5,691 nt of DNA, taken from positions 1-5,691 of the forward strand of contig JAUQWT010000282.1 in NCBI GenBank assembly GCA_030835005.1, given 5' to 3'. The translations under genes were made by a program, and so were the position numbers. The notes below the pieces were generated by a model. That model searched no databases. It was given only the letters and a program-made list of their open reading frames with translations, and was not told the DNA's origin. This document shows, one piece after another, positions 1-5,691 of this stretch (positions within the stretch are counted from its first letter, which is position 1; each line of letters starts with the position of its first letter). This DNA comes from Ignavibacteria bacterium (GTDB taxonomy: Bacteria > Bacteroidota > Ignavibacteria > Tepidaquicellales > OLB5).

Positions 1-346
1 GCTAAGAGCTGTGGCAAGCTGGCTGAATTATTACAGAAGCAATAAATGGTTCATTGTCCCAAGGCTTGGTGATCTGGATAAAGATGATGTTGAAGATAAA
101 TACAAAAATTCCTCTCCTGTAACCTATGCAGAAGGACTTTCGGGTCCGCTGCTGCTGACCCACGGAATGCTTGATGACAATGTTTTCTTTCAGGATATGG
201 TTCAGTTAACTCAAAAATTAATAGACCTGAAGAAAGATTTTGAAGTTATGATTTACCCGAAGGAAAACCACAGTTTTTACCGCCAGTCAAGCTGGCTTGA
301 TCAGTACAAGCGCATTTGGAGTTTTTTCGAGAAAAATATTAAGTAA
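1..346 (+). CDS. S9-family serine peptidase (DPP IV/prolyl oligopeptidase-like), C-terminal fragment
   Basis: This is the 3' end of a gene that begins upstream; the reading frame is open from the first base (first full codon at 2-4) to TAA at 344-346. The roughly 115 visible residues match the end of the alpha/beta-hydrolase domain of S9 peptidases, which cleave peptides, often after proline, and are commonly periplasmic in this group of bacteria. The segment KNSSPVTYAEGL followed by LLLTHGMLDDNVFF is the family signature. The first Asp of DDN (codon 173-175) aligns with the catalytic Asp of DPP IV, and the His of ENHSF (codon 269-271) is the catalytic His. The Ser nucleophile motif (GxSxGG) would lie upstream. 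A GTG at 11-13 could be read as a start, but the match to the family continues before it, so I treat the gene as truncated by the window edge. A 68-bp gap separates it from the kinase gene. No functional link between the two is evident beyond sharing a strand. Confidence 0.9.
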   Translation, partial: LRAVASWLNYYRSNKWFIVPRLGDLDKDDVEDKYKNSSPVTYAEGLSGPLLLTHGMLDDNVFFQDMVQLTQKLIDLKKDFEVMIYPKENHSFYRQSSWLDQYKRIWSFFEKNIK

Positions 347-363
347 TGTGTCAACCCTTGCGT

Positions 364-381
364 ATCTCATATATATGAGAT
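364..381. promoter_or_regulatory. Perfect 18-bp palindrome, candidate operator upstream of the sensor kinase
   Basis: The sequence ATCTCATATATATGAGAT is identical to its own reverse complement over all 18 bases. It lies 33 bp before the kinase ATG. It has no GC-rich core and no following T-run, so it does not look like an intrinsic terminator for the upstream peptidase gene. Its right half, CATATATATG then AGAT, recurs with a 2-base insertion before the FG-GAP gene at 4189-4204. A dimeric regulator site is a reasonable inference, but the binding protein is unknown. Confidence 0.4.
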
Positions 382-389
382 TGAATTAA

Positions 390-409
390 AAGTTAATACT
401 TCTTAACTT
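390..409 (+). other. Small AT-rich hairpin just before the kinase start codon
   Basis: AAGTTAA (390-396) and TTAACTT (403-409) are exact reverse complements separated by a 6-base loop. The hairpin ends 5 bases before the ATG at 415, where a ribosome binding site would normally lie, and no clear Shine-Dalgarno sequence is visible there. The stem has only one G-C pair, so it would be weak in RNA. It could equally be a DNA inverted repeat for a regulator, or chance in AT-rich sequence. Confidence 0.25.
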
Positions 410-414
410 AAAGT

Positions 415-3400
415 ATGGCTAAGTACATATTTTTATTGGTTTCGCTGATACTCCTTGCACAGCCCTATGCTGAAGGATTGCCTGAATATAAGATTGAGCA
501 TGTCTCACTTGAGCAGGGTGTATCCAATAACATGATATTCTGCATTTACCAGGATTCAAAGGGTTTTATCTGGTTTGGCACTATGTTCGGGCTGATCAGG
601 TATGACGGAATCGAGTATAAAACCTTTAGAAATGATCCTTCAAATCCAAATTCAATTTCAAACGATGATGTTGTTTCAGTTTTCGAAGATAAAGACGGCT
701 TTCTATGGATTGGCACATATTTTGGCGGATTGAACAAGTACGATAGATCAGCAGACAATTTTTCTAGGTATCTTCACGATCCCGCTAGCCCTAGCACCAT
801 TGGCAGCAACACAGTTTGGAAGATCACGCAGGATAAAGAAGGGTTACTTTGGTTTGGAACCGCCGGAGCGGGCCTATGCAAATATGATGGAAACGTGTTT
901 ACAACATATAAATTTGATTCAACAAACACAAAGAGCATAGGGAATAACACTATATTCTCGCTTCTTGTGGATTCCAAAGGCAACTTATGGGCAGGAACTG
1001 CAGGAGGTGGATTGAACAGATTTGACAGAAGCACAAATGACTTTACACGTTTTAAAAGAAATCCTAACGATAAATCTTCTATAAGCGGTAATGGAGTAAG
1101 ATCTCTTTATGAAGATACTGATGGTAACATCTGGATAGGAACACTCACTCGGGGTTTGAACAAATTTGATGTTTCTACGGGTATGTTCACAAGCTATTTT
1201 AATAACTCTCCAGATACAACAAATTCCCTGCAATCAAACAGCATTTTCTCAATCAATTCAAGCCTGAATAATAGCAGCAGTGAACTATGGATCTCTACCG
1301 GTAACGGATTTTATTCATTCGATCAGAAAGATAATTCTTTCAGGCGTTACAGGCTGTATAATGAAGAGATTTCAGGCAATGAAAATATTGTAACTGCTCT
1401 AAAAGATAATTCCGGAGTTATCTGGCTTAGTACATATTTTGATGGTCTTCACAAATTTCGTTTGAATAGCGATAAGTTCAACACTATTGTTTATGATCCG
1501 GCGCTTAAGAATGGCTTAAGCAATCCGAATGTAAGGTGTTTTTACGAAGATGACGTGAGTAACATCTGGATCGGCACTTCAAATGGATTGAACAAATTCA
1601 ATAAAATTGACGGCAGTTTTGAGAATTTCTTTCACAGCAAACTCAACCCGAATTCATTAAGCAATAACAGCATCAATGATATTACAGGCGGCCCGGAAGG
1701 AAGTTTGTGGGTAGCTACAGATCTTGGATTGAACAGAATAGATCTAGCAAAGAAAACAAACAAAGTTTATATGAATGATCCTGCAAAACCCAGCAGCATC
1801 AGCATCAACAATATAACCAGGCTCTTTGTAGATAGAAAAAATACATTATGGGTTGGCACAGCAAATGGATTGAACAGGTTCGTTAGTGATGATTCCGGCT
1901 TTGTAAGATTTCAGAGTGACCCGGCTAACAATAATTCCCTTAGTGAAAATGTAATACTTGCCATATATGAAGATGAAGATAATGATCTGTGGTTTGCAAC
2001 ATATGCAGGATTAAACAAGCTTAATGCTGACGGCAAAACTTTTACCCGCTATCAAAAGAAGCTCTCAGATAGTACAAGCCTTGGGAATAATTATGTTTTC
2101 AGCTTCTGTGAAGATAATGCCGGAAACTTCTGGATAGGTACAGGCGGCGGGTTGGAAAAATTCAATAAGCAAAATGGTACATTTACACATTTTGGTGAAA
2201 AAGATGGACTTCCAAATCCAGTAATTTGCGGAATATTAAATGTTGGAACAGGTGCCTTATGGATAAGTACTAAGAAAGGATTAAGTAGATTCAATCCCAT
2301 TGAAAATGCAATCAAGAACTTCTCAGTCGAAGACGGATTGCAGGGTAATATGTTCATTGAAGGATCCTGCATTAAAACAACAGACGGCGAAATGTTCTTT
2401 GGCGGCATTAACGGCTTCAGTTTTTTTGATCCGTCAAAAATCAAACTCAGCAGCTACATCCCGCCGGTGATCTTTACAGAACTTACAAAATACAATGATA
2501 ACAACAAAACAGAAATTGATATTTCGGATTTGAATGAAATCGAACTTTCTTACAGAGATAATGTATTAAGTATCGGTTTTGCTTCACTGGATTATACAAA
2601 TCCCGCAAAAAATGAATATGCTTATATGATGGAAGGATTTGATAAGGACTGGGTGTATTCTGGTAACACTGGAAAAGCGCTTTATACAAATCTTGACCAC
2701 GGGAAGTATGTTTTTAAAGTGAAGGCAACTAACTCAGACGGGGTATGGAATGAAAAGGGTGCATCATTAAAGCTTATGATCAAGCCTCCATTCTGGAATA
2801 CCTGGTGGTTCTATGGCTTGATGGTTTTTTTCATCATGGCAGTAATAATAGTAACCCACAACTATCGTGTAAGAAGGAAAGTTCTGAATCTGCTGGTTAT
2901 AGAGAATGCAAAAGAAGAAGAGCGTGAACGTATGCGTGAACAGGCTGCAAGAGACTATCACGATGAGCTTGGGCATAAGCTAACAAGAATTTCGATGTAT
3001 TCAAGAAGGATTCGCAAGAAACTTGGCAGCAGCGCAAACGGCATTACTGGTGATCTTGTTGGAATTGCAGATACATCAAACAGCCTTCAGTCAGGAGCGC
3101 GAGATCTAATCTGGTCAATGGACCCAAAGGAAGATTCCCTTTATGATTTTGCTGTCAGGCTCAAAGATTTCGGGAATGAGATCTTTGAAGGCACAGGCAC
3201 TCAGTTTATCATGACGGGCATTTCAGAGGAATTCCGAATGACCCGGCTTTCGATGTATAACAAAAGACATCTGATATTCATTTTTAAAGAAGCAATGAAC
3301 AATGCACTTAAATATTCAAACTCATCAAAAGTTGTTATTGATATACAGCTGAAGGGAAATATCCTTGAAATGACTATGCAGGACAACGGAATAGGTTTTG

Positions 3401-3531
3401 ATCTGAATAATGATGTAAAAGGTTACGGGATCAAGAATATTTTTAACAGAACAAAACAGATAGGTGCTAAAGTGGAAATTATTTCTGAAACCGGTAAAGG
3501 TACAACAATAAAATTTGCAGTCGGAGTTTAG
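415..3531 (+). CDS. Two-propeller sensor histidine kinase (Reg_prop / Y_Y_Y / HisKA_3 / HATPase)
   Basis: This is a 1038-residue inner-membrane sensor kinase with a large periplasmic sensor. Residues 1 to about 19 form a signal peptide, probably cleaved after PYA. Residues about 35-675 hold 14 propeller repeats of the type W(I/F)GT..GL.(K/R)(F/Y), with Trp at 53, 98, 146, 192, 240, 292, 337, 385, 432, 479, 526, 573 and 616, and a degenerate FFGG at 661-664. This fits two seven-bladed beta-propellers. A Y_Y_Y domain follows at about 711-790, then one membrane helix at about 797-815 and a charged helical linker. The dimerisation domain is HisKA_3 (NarX/DesK-like), with phospho-acceptor His849 in DYHDELG and the motif IWSMDP at 899-904. 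The ATPase domain shows the N box KEAMNNALKYS (Asn963), the G1 box DNGIGF (990-995) and GYGIKNI (1003-1009). No receiver or AraC domain is fused, unlike the hybrid two-component systems of Bacteroides; the regulator is the next gene, with no gap. The ATG at 415 is chosen because it directly precedes the signal peptide. The ligand cannot be inferred from the sequence; characterised relatives often sense glycans. Confidence 0.95.
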   Translation: MAKYIFLLVSLILLAQPYAEGLPEYKIEHVSLEQGVSNNMIFCIYQDSKGFIWFGTMFGLIRYDGIEYKTFRNDPSNPNSISNDDVVSVFEDKDGFLWIGTYFGGLNKYDRSADNFSRYLHDPASPSTIGSNTVWKITQDKEGLLWFGTAGAGLCKYDGNVFTTYKFDSTNTKSIGNNTIFSLLVDSKGNLWAGTAGGGLNRFDRSTNDFTRFKRNPNDKSSISGNGVRSLYEDTDGNIWIGTLTRGLNKFDVSTGMFTSYFNNSPDTTNSLQSNSIFSINSSLNNSSSELWISTGNGFYSFDQKDNSFRRYRLYNEEISGNENIVTALKDNSGVIWLSTYFDGLHKFRLNSDKFNTIVYDPALKNGLSNPNVRCFYEDDVSNIWIGTSNGLNKFNKIDGSFENFFHSKLNPNSLSNNSINDITGGPEGSLWVATDLGLNRIDLAKKTNKVYMNDPAKPSSISINNITRLFVDRKNTLWVGTANGLNRFVSDDSGFVRFQSDPANNNSLSENVILAIYEDEDNDLWFATYAGLNKLNADGKTFTRYQKKLSDSTSLGNNYVFSFCEDNAGNFWIGTGGGLEKFNKQNGTFTHFGEKDGLPNPVICGILNVGTGALWISTKKGLSRFNPIENAIKNFSVEDGLQGNMFIEGSCIKTTDGEMFFGGINGFSFFDPSKIKLSSYIPPVIFTELTKYNDNNKTEIDISDLNEIELSYRDNVLSIGFASLDYTNPAKNEYAYMMEGFDKDWVYSGNTGKALYTNLDHGKYVFKVKATNSDGVWNEKGASLKLMIKPPFWNTWWFYGLMVFFIMAVIIVTHNYRVRRKVLNLLVIENAKEEERERMREQAARDYHDELGHKLTRISMYSRRIRKKLGSSANGITGDLVGIADTSNSLQSGARDLIWSMDPKEDSLYDFAVRLKDFGNEIFEGTGTQFIMTGISEEFRMTRLSMYNKRHLIFIFKEAMNNALKYSNSSKVVIDIQLKGNILEMTMQDNGIGFDLNNDVKGYGIKNIFNRTKQIGAKVEIISETGKGTTIKFAVGV
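1567..2133 (+). repeat. Strictly periodic 141-bp coding repeats (propeller blades 8-12)
   Basis: The blade Trp codons at residues 385, 432, 479, 526 and 573 are spaced exactly 47 codons (141 bp) apart. The DNA word GGATTGAACA occurs at 1585, 1726 and 1867, also 141 bp apart, and as the one-mismatch form GGATTAAACA at 2008. The same word appears in the first propeller at 727 and 1009. It encodes the GLN core of each blade. The repeats have diverged elsewhere, so this reflects old internal duplication of blades rather than a recent tandem array. Confidence 0.6.
3523..3526 (+). promoter_or_regulatory. Ribosome binding site for the TTG-started response regulator
   Basis: GGAG sits inside the last codons of the kinase gene, 5 bases before the TTG at 3532. 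It supports TTG as the real start, because no ATG or GTG codon in this frame lies near the beginning of the receiver domain. The next in-frame ATG is codon 20, inside the receiver. Confidence 0.5.
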
Positions 3532-4152
3532 TTGATAACAGTAGCTATAATAGAAGATGACAAGTTTATCAGAGAGTCACTTGCAGATATGCTGCAGGAA
3601 GCAGATGGTTTTGAATGCAGTAAAACGTACAGTAATTGTGAGGATGCAATAGCAGATCTTGGATTCAATAAGCCTGATGTTATTCTTATGGATATAGAGC
3701 TTCCCGGTATGTCCGGGATCGAAGGAGTAAAAAGAATAAAGGCTAAATTTCCAAAGATCGATATAGTAATGCTAACAGTCCATGAGGATCTTACCATGAT
3801 ATTTGACGCTTTAACTGCAGGTGCAAGCGGTTATTTGGATAAAGGTTCAACTGAAGAAAAGATACTTGAATCCATAAAAGAGATAACCGAAGGCGGTGCG
3901 CCCATGTCATACAAGATTGCCAAACTTGTGGTTTCATCTTTTCAAAGGAAACCGGGATCTAATCTTACAGAAAGAGAAAGAGATGTATTTGATCAGCTCT
4001 GCAAAGGCCACTCATACAAAGAAATAGCAGCAACACTATTTATAACGGTGGGGACTGTCAGGCATCACATAAAAAATATTTATTACAAGCTTCAGGTCCA
4101 TTCCAAATCAGAAGCAGTAGCAAAAGCACTAAAAGACAGGATTGTGAACTGA
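3532..4152 (+). CDS. NarL/FixJ-family response regulator (receiver + LuxR-type HTH)
   Basis: This 206-residue cytoplasmic transcription regulator is the likely phosphorylation partner of the kinase encoded just before it. The receiver domain spans about residues 1-118, with the acidic cluster E8-D9-D10, phospho-acceptor Asp54 in LMDIELPG, the switch Thr82 and the conserved Lys104 in YLDKG. The output domain is a LuxR-type helix-turn-helix at about 144-206. It begins with LTERERDVF, and its recognition helix lies around TVGTVRHHIKNIYYKL (172-187). The length is normal for the family and all phosphotransfer residues are present, so it should be active. The start is TTG, immediately after the kinase TAG at 3529-3531. 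This leaves no intergenic base and implies co-transcription and probably translational coupling. HisKA_3 kinases usually pair with NarL-type regulators, which supports the pairing. Its targets are unknown; the promoter of its own operon and that of the next gene are the nearest candidates. Confidence 0.95.
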   Translation: MITVAIIEDDKFIRESLADMLQEADGFECSKTYSNCEDAIADLGFNKPDVILMDIELPGMSGIEGVKRIKAKFPKIDIVMLTVHEDLTMIFDALTAGASGYLDKGSTEEKILESIKEITEGGAPMSYKIAKLVVSSFQRKPGSNLTERERDVFDQLCKGHSYKEIAATLFITVGTVRHHIKNIYYKLQVHSKSEAVAKALKDRIVN

Positions 4153-4188
4153 AAACAGCATTTCCCTTATTCTAGATAATAAAAAAAC

Positions 4189-4204
4189 CATATATATGTG
4201 AGAT
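4189..4204. promoter_or_regulatory. Second copy of the CATATATATG..AGAT element, upstream of the FG-GAP gene
   Basis: CATATATATG-TG-AGAT repeats the 14-base right half of the palindrome at 364-381 (CATATATATG-AGAT), with only a 2-base insertion. It starts 36 bp after the regulator gene stop codon and ends 54 bp before the FG-GAP start. This copy is not a perfect palindrome. Presence before both transcription units suggests a shared regulatory site, but AT-alternating sequence can also arise by chance. Confidence 0.35.
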
Positions 4205-4226
4205 GTTATGATATGATCTGCATAAC
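4205..4226. other. Inverted repeat in the leader of the FG-GAP gene
   Basis: GTTATG (4205-4210) and CATAAC (4221-4226) are exact reverse complements around a 10-base spacer. The repeat directly abuts the element at 4189-4204. The short stem and lack of a T-run argue against a terminator. It may be part of a regulator site or of the promoter region. TATATTG at 4227-4233 loosely resembles the Bacteroidota -7 box, but no convincing -33 box is visible. Confidence 0.25.
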
Positions 4227-4243
4227 TATATTGCACTCAATTC

Positions 4244-4250
4244 AAGGAGA
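4244..4250 (+). promoter_or_regulatory. Strong ribosome binding site for the FG-GAP gene
   Basis: AAGGAGA lies 8 bases before the ATG at 4259. It selects that ATG over the in-frame ATG at 4268, which would be too far away and would shorten the signal peptide. The site is clearly stronger than the one before the kinase gene, which suggests a well-expressed product. Confidence 0.7.
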
Positions 4251-4258
4251 ATATATTA

Positions 4259-5691
4259 ATGCAAAAAATGAATTTTTCAGTAATGGTTTTATTAGTCTTC
4301 CTACTGCTGCCAACAGTCCTTCAGTCACAGTATTTCGTAAAAGTAACTGATCCGAATAACCCGATAGTTCCTGAACCTCTTGCAAGCAATACATATTTAG
4401 GGACAAGTTGGGTTGATGTTGACGGAGATGAAAGGCTTGACCTTTTCATTTGCCGTAAAGATATCTTTAAGAATCTTGGAGGAGGTAATTTCGTAAAAAT
4501 TACTAACTCTGTGCCACTGCAGGGTGGAGTGCTTGGCAATTCCTGGAGTGATATTGATAATGACGGAGATATTGATCTGTTTGTAATTACAACAAACCAA
4601 TCAAACGCAACATCTCACCTTTACATTAATGATGGCAATGGAATGTTCACAAAAATCTTAAACGGAGATATTGGTGATTCGACAAACAATACAGGTTGGG
4701 GATGTGTTTGGGGAGATATTAATAATGATACTTACACAGATCTATTTCTGGCTGCGGCGTATAATTTCGGAGGAGTACTACATGAAAACAGATTGTTTTA
4801 TAATAACGGCAACGGTACTTTCACAAGAATTGATTCTACTCAAACAACAGATTCGCTTGATGCATTCACAATACCCATGTTTTCTGATTATGACCAGGAT
4901 GGAGATATCGATCTTTTCATAGGCACAGGTCCGGCAGTTTCTACGGGAGGGGTCGATTACCTATTCAGAAACCTGCTCAAAGAACTAAACGTGCCATACT
5001 TTCTGGACAGGATTGACACAGGCATCATCGCAACCGATATTGTTGACGGTCAGAACTGGAACTGGATAGATATTGATAACGATGGCGACCTTGATGGTTT
5101 TTTGACTAACTACTCATCCAACATACGTAACAGGCTTTACAGGTGCGATGGCCCACGGTATTATGTTAAAATGACAGCAGCAGAAGCAGGCACAATCGTA
5201 ACAGACCAGGGAGCATGGCTAGGCAATACCTGGGGAGATTTCGATAATGACGGCGACTTGGACTGTTTCATAACTAACGATGCAGGACCATGTAAATATT
5301 ACAGCAACAATGGCAGCGGTTTTTTCACGAAAATTGATACTCTTGCTATTACCCCCGCAGGACTTGGTTCAACTTATGGCTCGACAATCGGTGATTATGA
5401 TAATGACGGAGACCTTGACCTTTTTGTAGCAGGAAATACTGTTTCAAAGGGACTTTTCAGGAATGAAACCAATAACAATTACAACTGGGTAAATATAAGG
5501 TGCGCAGGTGCGGGTCCTGTAAACGGGATGACAAACAGATCAGCGCTTGGAACAATTGTAAAATTAAAGGCAACAATAAACGGCACCCCGAAGTGGCAAA
5601 TTCGCGAGATCAACGCTCAGAACAGTTTTAATTCAATGAATATGCTGAATGTTCATTTCGGGCTGGGAGATGCTTCAGCAATTGATTCATT
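4259..5691 (+). CDS. Secreted FG-GAP/VCBS repeat protein with ASPIC/UnbV domain (CRTAC1-like), 3' end outside window
   Basis: The frame is open from ATG 4259 to the window edge (477 codons, no stop), so the gene is incomplete. Residues 1 to about 23 form a signal peptide with a hydrophobic core (VMVLLVFLLLPTV), probably cut before QYF. Seven FG-GAP/VCBS-type repeats follow, each with a D.D.DGD.D calcium-binding-like loop, at residues 53-61, 98-106, 153-161, 210-218, 271-279, 327-335 and 379-387. Most are preceded by a W(S/G)D or similar motif, and the spacing is 45-61 residues, as expected for propeller blades. Loops 1 and 3 are degenerate. From about residue 428 the sequence LGTIVKLKATINGTPKWQIREIN..HFGLGDA matches the start of an ASPIC/UnbV domain. 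The order of FG-GAP repeats then ASPIC/UnbV is that of CRTAC1-like proteins. An extracellular or cell-surface role in adhesion or binding is likely; no enzymatic residues are visible. A type IX secretion sorting tail may lie past the window. It has its own promoter region and may be a target of the regulator upstream. Confidence 0.9.
   Translation, partial: MQKMNFSVMVLLVFLLLPTVLQSQYFVKVTDPNNPIVPEPLASNTYLGTSWVDVDGDERLDLFICRKDIFKNLGGGNFVKITNSVPLQGGVLGNSWSDIDNDGDIDLFVITTNQSNATSHLYINDGNGMFTKILNGDIGDSTNNTGWGCVWGDINNDTYTDLFLAAAYNFGGVLHENRLFYNNGNGTFTRIDSTQTTDSLDAFTIPMFSDYDQDGDIDLFIGTGPAVSTGGVDYLFRNLLKELNVPYFLDRIDTGIIATDIVDGQNWNWIDIDNDGDLDGFLTNYSSNIRNRLYRCDGPRYYVKMTAAEAGTIVTDQGAWLGNTWGDFDNDGDLDCFITNDAGPCKYYSNNGSGFFTKIDTLAITPAGLGSTYGSTIGDYDNDGDLDLFVAGNTVSKGLFRNETNNNYNWVNIRCAGAGPVNGMTNRSALGTIVKLKATINGTPKWQIREINAQNSFNSMNMLNVHFGLGDASAIDS

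Noticed and set aside
364..381. Palindrome as a transcription terminator for the upstream peptidase gene
   Set aside because: It has no GC-rich stem, no true loop separate from the AT core, and no T-run after it. An operator-type site fits better.
347..414. Sigma-70-like promoter (TTGAAT at 381 with TAACTT at 404)
   Set aside because: The spacing is acceptable, but the second hexamer is a poor match and would place the transcript start at or inside the kinase start codon. No Bacteroidota-type TAnnTTTG box is present.
130..483. The peptide YAEGL in both the peptidase fragment and the kinase signal-peptide region
   Set aside because: The codons differ, the contexts are unrelated (hydrolase core versus signal peptide), and five residues can match by chance.
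546..3797. Several reverse-strand open frames of 60-120 codons
   Set aside because: All lie opposite strongly supported genes (kinase, regulator). Their products are low-complexity mirror images of the repeat-rich coding strand, with no domain.
4153..4190. Intrinsic terminator after the regulator gene
   Set aside because: There is an A-run at 4181-4187, but no stable stem precedes a T-run on the + strand. How transcription ends here is not visible.
4321..4600. Two overlapping reverse-strand open frames opposite the FG-GAP gene
   Set aside because: They overlap each other and the well-supported forward gene, and show no domain, signal peptide or family match.
4671..4922. Forward open frame of 83 codons inside the FG-GAP gene
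   Set aside because: It lies out of frame within a gene whose own frame shows clear D.D.DGD.D repeats throughout. The translated product has no recognisable domain and no ribosome binding site was seen.

Overview
The window is AT-rich bacterial DNA. All recognisable genes lie on the + strand, with short gaps between them. The protein families suggest the Bacteroidota/Ignavibacteria-Chlorobi group: a periplasmic two-propeller sensor kinase with a Y_Y_Y domain, a separate NarL-type regulator, and a large secreted FG-GAP/ASPIC-UnbV protein. The weak Shine-Dalgarno at the kinase gene fits that group. The lineage is inferred from gene content only, because the window holds no rRNA or other phylogenetic marker.

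Layout. (1) Positions 1-346 hold the C-terminal end of an S9-family (DPP IV/prolyl oligopeptidase-like) serine peptidase. It carries the catalytic Asp and His; the nucleophile Ser lies upstream of the window. (2) Positions 347-414 are a 68-bp gap with a perfect 18-bp palindrome and a small hairpin just before the next start. (3) Positions 415-3531 encode a 1038-residue sensor histidine kinase: signal peptide, 14 propeller repeats (probably two seven-bladed beta-propellers), Y_Y_Y domain, one membrane helix, HisKA_3 dimerisation domain and HATPase. (4) Positions 3532-4152 encode its likely partner, a NarL/FixJ-family response regulator. It starts at a TTG directly after the kinase stop codon. 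(5) Positions 4153-4258 are a 106-bp gap with a second copy of the CATATATATG..AGAT element, an inverted repeat and a good ribosome binding site. (6) Positions 4259-5691 (gene continues past the end) encode a secreted protein with seven calcium-binding-type FG-GAP/VCBS repeats and the beginning of an ASPIC/UnbV domain. This architecture resembles eukaryotic CRTAC1.

Working model. The kinase senses an unknown periplasmic ligand through its propellers and phosphorylates the adjacent regulator, which binds DNA through its LuxR-type HTH. The two promoter regions, before the kinase and before the FG-GAP gene, share an unusual AT-rich element. Autoregulation plus control of the secreted protein is therefore an attractive but untested hypothesis. 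I see no mobile element, CRISPR array, tRNA or rRNA.
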